Of a DNA stretch of 64,000 nt, positions 51,666-60,706 are shown in pieces. Both the position numbers and the translations under genes were made by a program. Positions within the stretch are counted from its first letter, which is position 1; each line of letters begins with the position of its first letter. Below the pieces are notes generated by a model that saw only the letters and a program-made list of their open reading frames with translations, was not told the origin of the DNA and did not search any database. Origin of the DNA: Thiothrix sp. (GTDB taxonomy: Bacteria > Pseudomonadota > Gammaproteobacteria > Thiotrichales > Thiotrichaceae); assembly GCF_028714775.1 (NCBI RefSeq), contig NZ_JAQTLS010000010.1:1-64000 (forward strand), written 5' to 3'.

Positions 51666-52601
51666 ATGAGAGCTTTAGATCGCATTGATTTAATTGACAA
51701 AGTCGGACGTACCTTGCAAAGTCGAATGGGGTATGACGATATTTCAGCATATCTCGAAGCTTCTGGTGTCAATACCAATAAACCCACATCAAACGTTAAC
51801 AGTAAGTGGAAATACACGAAAGATTTGCTTGCAGGTGAACCTGATACGGTTGTGCTGAAAGTTGCCGATGAGCTAGGTATACCTCACACGTATACAGTGG
51901 TAACAGACAAAAATACTGCGGAAGCAACTTTTTGGGAGGCGGGTTACTTTCGTCTTTTTCTTAGCCATATTTCCACATTTAAAGATAGAACAGCCACTTT
52001 ACGAAAAGCTCTCAAGCAATTTGGCATTTCAGCTTTTGTGGCGCATGTTGATATTGAACCTACGAAAAAATGGCAAGATGAAATTGAGGCAGGGCTGTTC
52101 TCTATGGATGCGTTGGCTGCCATCTTGATGCCAGGTTTCAAGGAAAGCAACTGGACAAATCAAGAAGTTGGTATTGCTATTGGTCGGGGTATTCTAGTTA
52201 TTCCCATTGTCCGAGATGTAATCCCCTACGGATTCATCCAGAAATACCAAGGCTTGCAGGCAGATGGTAATAAAACAATATCGCAGGTAGCCAAGGAAAT
52301 TTTTGGAATATTGGTATCTTCACCAAAAACTCGAACAAAAATGCTGACATGCTTCGTTGACACAATCCTGCAAGCTAATGAAGAACAGGAAGCGTTGGTA
52401 AAACTGAGCTATTTGAATGACATAAGTGATTTACCCATAGCTTATCTTGAGAAGCTGAGAGAAGGAGCAGCTTCCACAGCAGTGTTTGCTAAGGGACAAG
52501 CGTTGGAAAAACTGAACCAGCTTTTGATGAAGTATAGTTTGCAAAAGGTTGTTCATAAAGACAACGATGCCTTTGATCTTGAAGATGACATTCCGTTCTG
52601 A
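51666..52601 (+). CDS. TIR-domain protein with N-terminal helical domain
   Basis: 311 aa. The N-terminal module (about 1-80) has LIDKVGRTLQSRMGYDDISA and KWKYTKDLLAGEPDTVVLKV. The TIR domain (about 94-215) has YFRLFLSHISTFKDRTATLR, ISAFVAHVDIEPTKKWQDEI then EAGLFSMDALAAILMPGFKE, and NQEVGIAIGRGILVIPIV. Glu139 or Glu141 after Trp136 is a candidate NADase residue. A C-terminal helical tail follows. Base composition is clearly lower in GC than neighbours (21 of 60 in 51961-52020). Bacterial TIR proteins often deplete NAD in anti-phage defence; that role here is inference. Confidence 0.85.
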   Translation: MRALDRIDLIDKVGRTLQSRMGYDDISAYLEASGVNTNKPTSNVNSKWKYTKDLLAGEPDTVVLKVADELGIPHTYTVVTDKNTAEATFWEAGYFRLFLSHISTFKDRTATLRKALKQFGISAFVAHVDIEPTKKWQDEIEAGLFSMDALAAILMPGFKESNWTNQEVGIAIGRGILVIPIVRDVIPYGFIQKYQGLQADGNKTISQVAKEIFGILVSSPKTRTKMLTCFVDTILQANEEQEALVKLSYLNDISDLPIAYLEKLREGAASTAVFAKGQALEKLNQLLMKYSLQKVVHKDNDAFDLEDDIPF

Positions 52602-52657
52602 CTTTTTTGGACTTTTTAATGACAGTTTGTATTCGCTGGGATAAGGACAAGGGCATT

Positions 52658-53770
52658 ATGCAAGACATCGCCAAATTTAAATTCATGATTCCCGCCCTGC
52701 TGTTGGGAACAGCCCTGCTCAGTGCTTGCGGCAAAAGCAACGACGCAGGCAAACCGCCGCAAAAAGAAGCCGAAGTTGGGGTCATCACCCTAAAACCCGA
52801 AACCGTCACGCTGACCAGCGAATTGCCGGGGCGGGTAACACCGTTGCAAGTTGCGGAAGTGCGCCCGCAAGTCACAGGCATCATCCAAGAACGCCTGTTC
52901 CAAGAAGGCTCGCAAGTCAAAAAGGGAACGCCGCTCTACCAGATTGACAGCGCCACTTACCAAGCCGCCGCTGATACTGCCGCTGCCCAGCTTGCCAAAG
53001 CCGAAGCTGCATTGGAATCCGCCCGCAGCAAAGCCCAGCGCGGACAAGGCTTAGCAGACCGTGGCCTGATCAGCCGCGATGTCCACGACGACCAGTTGAC
53101 GGAGCAAAAGCAAGCCGAAGCCGATGTCGCCGTTGCCCAAGCCGCACTGAAAAATGCCCGCGTCAACCTCGCCTACACCCATGTGAAAGCCCCGATTGAC
53201 GGTTTCATTGGCAAATCCGCTGTCACTGCCGGAGCCTTAGTCACCGCAAACCAAGCCAACGCCTTAGCTACCATCCAGCCGCTTGACCCGATCTTGGTGG
53301 ACATTACCCAAGCCAGCACCGAATTGCTGCGCCTGAAACGTGAGCAAGCCGCCGCCGTGAACCTGTTGTTGCCGGATGGCAGCGCTTACCCCCATGCAGG
53401 CAAACTGGCTTTCACCGACCTGACCGTGGATGCAGCGAGCGGCTCGGTGACAGTCCGCGCTGAATTCCCCAACCCCGAACAGCAGTTATTGCCGGGGATG
53501 TTCGTGCGGGCGAAACTCGGCGCAGGCGGGCGCAAAGATGCACTGCTAGTCCCGCAGCCCAGCGTCAGCCGTAAAGCCAATGGTGCAGCAAGCGTGTGGG
53601 TGGTGAAAGCCGACAGCACGTTGGAACAACGCACCATCCAAGCCACCCAAGCGGTAGGCGACAAATGGGTGGTGGAAAGCGGGCTGACTGCCGGTGAACA
53701 AGTAGTGGTGGATGGCCTGCAAAAAGCCAAACCGGGTGCGAAAGTCAAACCAGTACCAGTAAAGGGGTAA
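52658..53770 (+). CDS. RND efflux periplasmic adaptor (AcrA/MexA type)
   Basis: 370 aa lipoprotein (lipobox ALLSAC). It has the membrane-fusion architecture: beta barrel and lipoyl halves ([34 protein letters not shown]), a coiled-coil hairpin ([20 protein letters not shown]), the second lipoyl half ([20 protein letters not shown]), and a C-terminal barrel. It links the inner-membrane pump to an outer-membrane channel. The start at 52658 gives the lipoprotein signal. No TolC-like gene is present beside it. Confidence 0.93.
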   Translation: MQDIAKFKFMIPALLLGTALLSACGKSNDAGKPPQKEAEVGVITLKPETVTLTSELPGRVTPLQVAEVRPQVTGIIQERLFQEGSQVKKGTPLYQIDSATYQAAADTAAAQLAKAEAALESARSKAQRGQGLADRGLISRDVHDDQLTEQKQAEADVAVAQAALKNARVNLAYTHVKAPIDGFIGKSAVTAGALVTANQANALATIQPLDPILVDITQASTELLRLKREQAAAVNLLLPDGSAYPHAGKLAFTDLTVDAASGSVTVRAEFPNPEQQLLPGMFVRAKLGAGGRKDALLVPQPSVSRKANGAASVWVVKADSTLEQRTIQATQAVGDKWVVESGLTAGEQVVVDGLQKAKPGAKVKPVPVKG

Positions 53771-53775
53771 GTTTT

Positions 53776-56700
53776 ATGTCCCGTTACTTCATTGACCGCC
53801 CAATTTTTGCGTGGGTTATCGCCATTATCATCATGCTGGCGGGGGTACTTGCGATCCCCAACCTGCCGATTTCGCAATACCCTGACATTGCCCCGCCGAC
53901 CATTTCAGTTAGCGCCAGCTACCCCGGTGCTTCCGCCAAAACCGTGGAGGATTCCGTTACCCAGATCATTGAACAGAAAATGACGGGGCTGGATGGTTTG
54001 CAATACATTTCATCTTCCAGCAGTGCTGCCGGGGCGGCGAAAGTTGACTTGAGCTTCGAGGCAGGCATCAACCCCGATATTGCCCAAGTGCAAGTACAAA
54101 ACAAGCTGCAACTGGCCTTACCGCAATTGCCGCAGGCGGTGCAGGCGCAAGGCGTGAAAGTGGCGAAAAGTTCCACGGGTTTTCTGCTGGTGCTGGGCTT
54201 CATTTCCGAAGACGCCAGCATGAACCAGACCGACATTGCTGACTACATCGCCACGGTCATCCAAGACCCAATCAGCCGGGTGGAAGGCGTGGGCAGCACC
54301 CAGATTTTTGGTGCTGCATATGCGATGCGCATCTGGCTCGACCCCTTCAAACTCAACAATTACAAGCTGACCACGGCGGAAGTGAAAAGCGCCATCCAAG
54401 CGCAGAACACCCAAGTATCCGCTGGGCAATTGGGTGGCACACCGTCTGTCCCCGACCAGCAATTGAACGCCACCGTAACCGCGCAATCGCGCTTGCAAAC
54501 CCCCGAACAGTTCCGCGCCATTGTCCTCAAAACCACGGCGGAAGGTGCAGTGGTGCGCTTGGGCGATGTGGCAAAAGTGGAAATGGGCAGCGAAAACTAC
54601 GAGGTGATTTCGCGCTTCAAGGGCAACCCGTCTTCCGGGCTGGCGGTAACGCTGGCGAGTGGGGCAAACGCGCTGGATACGGCGGAAGCAGTCAAGGCCA
54701 AGCTCAAAGATTTGCAGGAATATTTCCCCCCCGGCTTGAAAGCGGTGATCCCCTATGATGCTTCGCCGTTCATCAAGATTTCCATCGAAGGGGTGGTGTA
54801 TACCCTGTTGGAAGCGGTAGCGCTGGTATTCGTGGTGATGTTCGTGTTCCTGCAAAACTTCCGAGCCACCTTGATCCCGACGATTACCGTGCCAGTGGTG
54901 CTGCTGGGGACGTTTGCAATCCTAGAAATTGCGGGGTATTCCATCAATACCCTGACCATGTTCGGCATGGTGCTGGCAATCGGGCTGCTGGTCGACGATG
55001 CCATCGTGGTGGTGGAAAACGTCGAGCGCCTGATGCACGAAGAGAAATTGCCACCGCGTGAGGCTACCCGCAAGTCGATGGGGCAGATTACCGGGGCGCT
55101 AGTGGGGATTGCGCTGGTGCTGTCGGCGGTATTCGTACCGATGGCGTTTTTCGGTGGCTCCACCGGGGTAATTTACCGCCAGTTTTCCATCACGCTGGTA
55201 TCGTCAATGGTGCTGTCGGTGGTGGTAGCGCTGGTGCTGACGCCCGCCTTGTGCGCTTCCTTGCTTAAACCGCCATCGGAGGGGCATGGGGAACACGGGG
55301 TGTTGGGGGTGTTCAACCGGGGCTTTATCCGCAGTACGCTGGCGTATCAAGCCAAGGTCGGGAAAATCGTGGGCAACACCGGGCGTTACCTGCTGGTGTA
55401 CGGGCTGATCGTGGCGCTGATGGGCTTCCTGTTCACGCGCTTGCCTACCTCATTTTTGCCGGATGAAGACCAAGGCATTTTGTTCGTGCAAATCCAGTTA
55501 CCGCCGGGCGCAACCCAGCAACGTACCCTGAAAGTCATCCAGCAAGTTGAAAAGCATTTCTTGGAACAGGAAAAGGATGTGCTGGAAACCCTGTTTGCAG
55601 TGGCAGGTTCAGGCTCCGCCGGGAACGGGCAAAACGTGGCGCGGGTATTCGTGCGCCTCACCGACTGGTCACAGCGCCCTAGCGCGGATAAAACCGCACA
55701 GGCGATTGCCGCACGGGCAATGGCGAAACTCGGGCGTATCCGCGATGCCAAAGTGGTGGCAACCGCACCTCCGGCAGTACGCGGCTTGGGCAATGCTTCC
55801 GGTTTCGACGTGGAATTGCAGGATCGCGCCGGGTTGGGGCATGAAGCCCTGCTGGCAGCACGTGACGATTTCCTGAAAAAAGCCACGCAGGAGCCGCGCC
55901 TGACCGGGGTGCGTGCCAATGGGCAGGAAGATACCGCGCAGTACCAGATTGACCTCGACATCCCGCAGGCTGGGGCGTTGGGCGTATCCGTCACCAGCAT
56001 CAATGACACGCTGTCGACCGCATGGGGCGGCTCGTATGTGGGCGATTTCATCGACAAGGGGCGGGTGAAAAAGGTTTATGTGCAAGGTGAAGCCTCCAGC
56101 CGCATGTTGCCTGACGACCTGAACCTGTGGTTCGTGCGCAATGCTGCGGGCGACATGGTGCCGTTTTCAGCCTTCGCCAAAGGCAAATGGGTGTACGGTT
56201 CGCCGATGTTGGAACGTTTCAATGGCATGGCAGCAGTGCAAGTCACGGGTGCGCCAGTCGCGGGGGTGAGTTCCGGCACGGCAATGGACATTGTGGAAGG
56301 TTTCATCAAGGAACTGCCGCCCGGTATCGGTTACGAATGGACGGGCATGTCACATCAGGAACAGGCATCCGGGGCACAAGCGCCGCTGTTGTACGCCATT
56401 TCCATTCTGGTGGTGTTCCTCGCGTTGGCGGCTTTGTATGAAAGCTGGTCGATCCCATTTGCGGTCATTCTGGTCGTGCCACTCGGGGTGATCGGGGCGT
56501 TGCTGGCAACTTATGGGCGCGGTTTGAACAATGACGTGTATTTTCAGGTCGGGTTGCTGACCACCATTGGGCTGTCGGCGAAAAATGCCATCCTGATCGT
56601 CGAGTTCGCCAAGGAACTGATGGCGCACGGCTACGGCCTGATCGAAGCCACGCTAGAAGCAGTGCGGATACGCTTGCGCCCGATCCTGATGACTTCGTTC

Positions 56701-56880
56701 GCCTTCATCCTTGGGGTACTGCCGCTGGTCATCAGTAACGGGGCAGGGTCAGGCAGCCAACATTCGGTAGGCACGGGTGTTATGGGCGGAATGATCGCTG
56801 CGACACTGCTGGGGATATTCTTTGTGCCTGTATTTTTTGTGGCAGTAAGAAAAGTGTTTCCCGCTAAAAATCCAGAGTGA
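53776..56880 (+). CDS. RND multidrug efflux transporter (AcrB/MexB, HAE1 family)
   Basis: 1034 aa, the full length for HAE1 pumps. It begins [20 protein letters not shown], with [20 protein letters not shown], then central [23 protein letters not shown] (in part), which carries the proton-relay Asp pair, and a C-terminal [19 protein letters not shown] with the relay Lys. It expels drugs, detergents or metabolites using the proton gradient. It follows its adaptor by 5 bases. Confidence 0.95.
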   Translation: MSRYFIDRPIFAWVIAIIIMLAGVLAIPNLPISQYPDIAPPTISVSASYPGASAKTVEDSVTQIIEQKMTGLDGLQYISSSSSAAGAAKVDLSFEAGINPDIAQVQVQNKLQLALPQLPQAVQAQGVKVAKSSTGFLLVLGFISEDASMNQTDIADYIATVIQDPISRVEGVGSTQIFGAAYAMRIWLDPFKLNNYKLTTAEVKSAIQAQNTQVSAGQLGGTPSVPDQQLNATVTAQSRLQTPEQFRAIVLKTTAEGAVVRLGDVAKVEMGSENYEVISRFKGNPSSGLAVTLASGANALDTAEAVKAKLKDLQEYFPPGLKAVIPYDASPFIKISIEGVVYTLLEAVALVFVVMFVFLQNFRATLIPTITVPVVLLGTFAILEIAGYSINTLTMFGMVLAIGLLVDDAIVVVENVERLMHEEKLPPREATRKSMGQITGALVGIALVLSAVFVPMAFFGGSTGVIYRQFSITLVSSMVLSVVVALVLTPALCASLLKPPSEGHGEHGVLGVFNRGFIRSTLAYQAKVGKIVGNTGRYLLVYGLIVALMGFLFTRLPTSFLPDEDQGILFVQIQLPPGATQQRTLKVIQQVEKHFLEQEKDVLETLFAVAGSGSAGNGQNVARVFVRLTDWSQRPSADKTAQAIAARAMAKLGRIRDAKVVATAPPAVRGLGNASGFDVELQDRAGLGHEALLAARDDFLKKATQEPRLTGVRANGQEDTAQYQIDLDIPQAGALGVSVTSINDTLSTAWGGSYVGDFIDKGRVKKVYVQGEASSRMLPDDLNLWFVRNAAGDMVPFSAFAKGKWVYGSPMLERFNGMAAVQVTGAPVAGVSSGTAMDIVEGFIKELPPGIGYEWTGMSHQEQASGAQAPLLYAISILVVFLALAALYESWSIPFAVILVVPLGVIGALLATYGRGLNNDVYFQVGLLTTIGLSAKNAILIVEFAKELMAHGYGLIEATLEAVRIRLRPILMTSFAFILGVLPLVISNGAGSGSQHSVGTGVMGGMIAATLLGIFFVPVFFVAVRKVFPAKNPE

Positions 56881-56888
56881 CAGGACAA

Positions 56889-56916
56889 AAAAATCCCCGC
56901 CGTAGCGGGGATTTTT
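56889..56916. terminator. Bidirectional Rho-independent terminator
   Basis: AAAAATCCCCGC and GCGGGGATTTTT around CGTA. It is A-rich on one side and T-rich on the other, serving both the RND operon and the convergent EF-G gene. Confidence 0.92.
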
Positions 56917-56938
56917 ATAACGACTGGTAAGGAGGTAA

Positions 56939-59035
56939 TTACTTCTCTGCTTCGATCGCTTTCTTACGTTCTTGCGCTTCTTTGATGACCTGATCAGAAA
57001 CCGATCTAGGGCAAGCAGCGTAATGGGAGAATTCCATCGAGAACTGACCACGACCGGAAGTCATGGTACGCAGTGAACCGATGTAACCAAACATTTCAGA
57101 CAATGGCGCTTCTGCCTTGATACGTGCACCGATAGGTGCGGTATCTTGGGATTTGATCATCGCACGGCGACGGTTCAAGTCACCGATAACGTCACCCACG
57201 TGGGAATCCGGTGCAAACACGTCCACTTTCATGATCGGTTCGAGGATTTGTGGGCCAGCTTTCGGCATGGTTTGACGGAAGCCGCCTTTCGCCGCAATTT
57301 CAAACGCGATGGCAGAGGAGTCAACCGCGTGGAAACCACCTTCGCGCAACGTGAATTTCACGTCAACGACAGGGTAGCCCGCCAATGGGCCTTTGCCCAT
57401 GCTTTCTTTGAAGCCTTTGTCAATCGCAGGCCAGTATTCGCGCGGAACAGAACCACCGACAACCACGGATTCAAAGACATAACCCGTGCCCGGTTCGCCC
57501 GGTTCGATGGTGTAGTCGATTTTACCGTATTGACCAGAACCACCCGACTGCTTCTTGTGGGTGTAGCTGTCTTCGATGCGGTTGGTGATGGATTCGCGGT
57601 AAGCAACCTGTGGTTTACCGACGTTAACTTCTACACCGTGGGTACGCAGCAAGATGTCGACCTTGATGTCCAAGTGCAGTTCGCCCATGCCTTTGAGGAT
57701 GGTTTCACCCGTTTCTTGGTCAGTTTCAATACGGAAAGACGGGTCTTCTTTCGCCATTTTGTTCAGCGCGATACCCATTTTTTCTGCACCGGCTTTGTTC
57801 TTCGGTGAGATGGCGAGGGAGATGACCGGATCAGGGAAGACCATCGGTTCAAGTGTCGCTGGGTTTTTCGGATCACACAGGGTATGACCAGTTTGCACGT
57901 TTTTCAGGCCAACCAGTGCAATGATGTCACCCGCTTGTGCGGATTCGATGGAGTTTGCGTCATCCGCGTGCATTTCCACCATACGGCCAACCCGTTCGGT
58001 TTTGCCGGTGAAAGTGTTGAGGATGGTGTCGCCCGTTTTCAGTGTACCGGAGTAGATACGGGTAAACGTCAATGCGCCGTATTTGTCGTCCATGATTTTG
58101 AACGCCAAAGCACGCAGTGGGCGGGCAGCATCAACGATAGCAAATTCGCCAGTCGGTACGCCTTCCAAGTCAGTTTCAGGCTGTGGCTTAACTTCCATTG
58201 GGTTAGGCAGGTAGTCAATAACCCCGTCCAACACCAACTGGATGCCTTTGTTTTTGAAGGCAGAGCCTGCAAACGTTGGGAAGAAGTCCAGACCGATAGT
58301 ACCTTTACGGATGCAACGCTTGATAACGTCCATTGGCGGCTCTTCACCACCGAGGTACATTTCCATCGCGTCGTCATCTTGCTCGACTGCCATTTCGATC
58401 AGCTTTTCGCGCCACGTTTCGACCAGATCAGCCATGTCGGCTGGTGGGTCTTGGATCACGTAGTTCATCGGGTCGCTGGAGTTATCCCAGACCCATGCTT
58501 TACGGGTCAGCAGGTCGACCACGCCGGAGAAGTTGTCTTCTGTACCGATTGGCAGCACCATCACCATTGGGCGTGCGCCGAGTACATCTTCGACTTGCTT
58601 AACAACACGGTAGAAATCGGCACCCAAACGGTCGAGTTTGTTGACCAAAATGACACGGGCAACGCCGGAGTCATTGGCATAACGCCAGTTGGTTTCAGAC
58701 TGGGGTTCAACACCGCCGGAACCGCAGAATACGCCAACGCCGCCATCCAACACTTTCAGTGAACGGTAAACTTCGATAGTGAAGTCAACGTGCCCAGGGG
58801 TGTCGATGATGTTGAAGCGGTGGTCTTTCCAGAAACAGGTGGTAGCAGCGGACTGGATGGTGATCCCGCGTTCACGCTCTTGCACCATGAAGTCAGTGGT
58901 GGTCGCGCCGTCATGCACTTCACCAATTTTATGGATTTTGCCCGTCAGTTTCAGGATACGTTCGGTGGTGGTGGTTTTGCCCGCGTCAACGTGGGCGAAA
59001 ATGCCGATATTCCGGTAAAGTGTTAAGTCAGTCAT
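56939..59035 (-). CDS. Elongation factor G, second-type paralogue
   Basis: 698 aa. GTPase motifs are [19 protein letters not shown] and NKLDR; domains II to V follow to a C-terminal KAIEAEK. It catalyses ribosomal translocation or recycling. It begins [20 protein letters not shown], unlike the usual MAR...ERYRNIGISAH, and it does not adjoin rpsL, rpsG or tufA, so it looks like the additional EF-G (fusA2-like) seen in many proteobacteria. The canonical copy cannot be checked here. Confidence 0.9.
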   Translation of the reverse strand: MTDLTLYRNIGIFAHVDAGKTTTTERILKLTGKIHKIGEVHDGATTTDFMVQERERGITIQSAATTCFWKDHRFNIIDTPGHVDFTIEVYRSLKVLDGGVGVFCGSGGVEPQSETNWRYANDSGVARVILVNKLDRLGADFYRVVKQVEDVLGARPMVMVLPIGTEDNFSGVVDLLTRKAWVWDNSSDPMNYVIQDPPADMADLVETWREKLIEMAVEQDDDAMEMYLGGEEPPMDVIKRCIRKGTIGLDFFPTFAGSAFKNKGIQLVLDGVIDYLPNPMEVKPQPETDLEGVPTGEFAIVDAARPLRALAFKIMDDKYGALTFTRIYSGTLKTGDTILNTFTGKTERVGRMVEMHADDANSIESAQAGDIIALVGLKNVQTGHTLCDPKNPATLEPMVFPDPVISLAISPKNKAGAEKMGIALNKMAKEDPSFRIETDQETGETILKGMGELHLDIKVDILLRTHGVEVNVGKPQVAYRESITNRIEDSYTHKKQSGGSGQYGKIDYTIEPGEPGTGYVFESVVVGGSVPREYWPAIDKGFKESMGKGPLAGYPVVDVKFTLREGGFHAVDSSAIAFEIAAKGGFRQTMPKAGPQILEPIMKVDVFAPDSHVGDVIGDLNRRRAMIKSQDTAPIGARIKAEAPLSEMFGYIGSLRTMTSGRGQFSMEFSHYAACPRSVSDQVIKEAQERKKAIEAEK

Positions 59036-59089
59036 TTGTCCAAATCTCAAAGAAAAACGCAGGAACTGCGGATAAGGGGGCGATTGTAA

Positions 59090-59103
59090 TGCATCTTGAT
59101 GCA
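59090..59103. promoter_or_regulatory. Palindrome upstream of the EF-G gene
   Basis: TGCATC TT GATGCA, perfect 6-base arms, about 55 bases upstream of the EF-G ATG on the minus strand. Candidate operator. Confidence 0.4.
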
Positions 59104-59131
59104 CGGAGTAAGAGGAAATTCAAGGACAAAG

Positions 59132-59176
59132 ATGCCCATTCAGCGATTTTTCAGGTATCAGTAAGCTGATGGGCAT
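59132..59176. repeat. Long inverted repeat (hairpin-forming)
   Basis: ATGCCCATTCAGC (59132-59144) pairs with GCTGATGGGCAT (59165-59176): 12 pairs with one bulged T and a 20-base loop. Neither side is followed by a T run, so a simple terminator is unlikely. Confidence 0.55.
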
Positions 59177-59198
59177 GAACTGACACTCTGCCCACACT

Positions 59199-59235
59199 TG
59201 TCACCCTCTGACGCCACACCTGTCGCTTTCTGACA
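59199..59235. promoter_or_regulatory. Paired enhancer-type dyads TGTC-N7-GAC(A/G)
   Basis: Site 1: TGTC..GACG at 59199-59213. Site 2: TGTC..GACA at 59221-59235. Centres are 22 bases apart (two helical turns) and lie about 90-120 bases before the -24 box, the usual position for a sigma-54 enhancer-binding protein. The flanking bases CCACAC are repeated in front of both. Confidence 0.6.
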
Positions 59236-59320
59236 GTTTTCCACCTGACACGCTCGGATTTATTTTTACCTGCCCCAAGCTACTTGTTAAATATCAATAG
59301 CTTGAAAATAAGTTGATGAG

Positions 59321-59337
59321 TTGGCACAGGGGTTGCA
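59321..59337 (+). promoter_or_regulatory. Sigma-54 (RpoN) promoter
   Basis: TTGGCACAGGGGTTGCA: GG at 59323-59324 and GC at 59335-59336 with exactly ten bases between, matching TGGCAC-N5-TTGCA. The predicted transcript starts near 59348 on the plus strand. No protein gene on the plus strand lies between here and speA at 60707. Confidence 0.8.
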
Positions 59338-59347
59338 ATAGGTTTCC

Positions 59348-59495
59348 TGTCAGAACAACGAACAGCCTAACAATAAGAATTTATCAGCAAGCCCCAAGAG
59401 GCGTAAGAGCAGGCATAAACATTAATAACAATAAAGCGCCTGACCGCCTCGACTCCTCATCCCCCTGCCGGTAACACGGTGGGGGTATTTATTTT
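59348..59495 (+). ncRNA. Predicted sigma-54-dependent small RNA
   Basis: It has a sigma-54 promoter at its 5' side and a hairpin with a T-rich run at its 3' side. There is no ATG in about 150 bases. A nested stem is visible: GAGGCG (59398-59403) with CGCCTC (59445-59450), and inside it CAGGC (59410-59414) with GCCTG (59438-59442), closing an A/U-rich loop of 23 bases (59415-59437) that could offer an Hfq site. Sequence does not recall GlmY/GlmZ or another known RNA. Confidence 0.6.
59461..59495 (+). terminator. Terminator of the predicted small RNA
   Basis: CCCCC (59461-59465) with GGGGG (59481-59485) and CCG with CGG inside, a six-base loop, then TATTTATTTT. The T run lies on the plus strand and overlaps the stop codon of the convergent DUF1176 gene. 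Confidence 0.65.
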
Positions 59496-60571
59496 GCCGT
59501 CCACAGGTTTAGATAGTCCAGTGAGCCACGGCATTCAGGCATTTCATCATAACGGATCGCCTCAAACTGCGCCCCTGTCCACACCCATTCCACCGACGTG
59601 CCACAATCACCAATGCCACGGCCTTTGTTGTACTCCGCCAAATGCCCGGTTTTAGGATCAAACGAAGCATTAACCAATTCCGATTGATCCCCCGAATGCA
59701 CATCTAACTTGGCAGGCGTCACTTTCGGTTGGGCGAAACTGGCGGAATCAGCCGCTACCACAAACATTTCATAGCCTTCGTTGTAAGCTGCCCGGAAGCA
59801 CATGACCCCGACCAGATAATGCTTGGCATCCAGCACTTCCACAAAATCACTGTCACTTATTTTGTTGTCCGTCTCATCCGCATCGCACTCCTTGAGGCTG
59901 TCAGCCATGACCGTGCGTACCTTGCCTGCCAAACCTGCCGGGGCTTTCATGCCTTTCGGTGCTAATACCGCAGTCCGCACGGGAGTAACGGGCGGCACGG
60001 CGGTCATCGGTTTGCTGCCTTTGCGTGCAAGGGCAGTGGTGGTATCCACACGCTGTTGCTGGGAATCCATGTACAACAAACTCGCGGATAAACCGCTGAG
60101 TGAAGCTTTGAAGGTTTTCCCACCGATACTGATAGTCAGTTGCGCTGGTTTGGCAACCAATTCCAGAAATGCAGCATTTTGGGCGGGAGGAATATCAATC
60201 GCGGCATTTTTCTGCTGACTTTTGCTCAAGTTACCGAGTTGCACGCTTTTGCCGCCGCCTTGTAAGGTCACGGGTTTGCCACGCAAATTTGCTGCCAGTG
60301 GCTCGAAACCCAAGGTCAGGCTGAAATGCGGCGCGTCTTGCGCCTGTCCACCGCGTTGCAGTTGTAACGTGGCATCCATTTCGTCGGAACCATCTTCCTT
60401 GAACAAAAAGGAAGTCGCCTCACACGCCCGGATATTGTTGCAGGCCACTGCCCAATCATTAAACACCTTGACCTCACCTATCGTGGGCGCAGCAGACAGC
60501 GATGCAGGCAAGAGGGCGCTGCCACACAAGATCAAGTGCGGAAGGTAACGGTGGAGAGCTAATGTTTTCAT
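59489..60571 (-). CDS. DUF1176 exported protein
   Basis: 360 aa. The signal peptide (HLILCGSALLPASLSAA) is followed by TIGEVKVFNDWAVACNNIRA, an invasion-associated-locus-B-like first part, then MDATLQLQRGGQAQDAPHFS and a C-terminal region with GIGDCGTSVEWVWTGAQFEA. DUF1176 proteins are periplasmic and of unknown function. AAGGA lies 8 bases before the ATG at 60571; the longer frame to 60814 runs antisense to the speA leader. Confidence 0.85.
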   Translation of the reverse strand: MKTLALHRYLPHLILCGSALLPASLSAAPTIGEVKVFNDWAVACNNIRACEATSFLFKEDGSDEMDATLQLQRGGQAQDAPHFSLTLGFEPLAANLRGKPVTLQGGGKSVQLGNLSKSQQKNAAIDIPPAQNAAFLELVAKPAQLTISIGGKTFKASLSGLSASLLYMDSQQQRVDTTTALARKGSKPMTAVPPVTPVRTAVLAPKGMKAPAGLAGKVRTVMADSLKECDADETDNKISDSDFVEVLDAKHYLVGVMCFRAAYNEGYEMFVVAADSASFAQPKVTPAKLDVHSGDQSELVNASFDPKTGHLAEYNKGRGIGDCGTSVEWVWTGAQFEAIRYDEMPECRGSLDYLNLWTAK

Positions 60572-60706
60572 GGTGTTGTCCTTGCCGGTCGTGTAAGCAT
60601 AGAGTCTAGCCGTGCGGAATGGTTCCTGCTTGGGATAGCCTGCCAAGCGCTTTGCTAGTATCCTGCACACCTTGAAACCGTGCCACCCCTGCGTAACAGG
60701 AACATC

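Larger units (their letters stand above)
59036..59488. other. 453-base gene-free region rich in regulatory structure
   Basis: From left to right it holds a palindrome (59090-59103), a long inverted repeat (59132-59176), two TGTC-N7-GAC dyads (59199-59235), a sigma-54 promoter (59321-59337), and about 150 bases without ATG on the plus strand ending in a hairpin with a T-rich tail. No protein gene is supported in either strand. Confidence 0.85.

Noticed and set aside
57884-58762. Long plus-strand ORF (292 codons) opposite the EF-G gene
   Set aside because: It is the antisense frame of a highly conserved gene; the composition (many His, Phe, Val) is that of a shadow.
59348-59497. GlmY/GlmZ homologue
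   Set aside because: Sigma-54 control is similar, but the dyads have N7 rather than the N10 spacing known for GlrR sites and the sequence is not recognisably alike.
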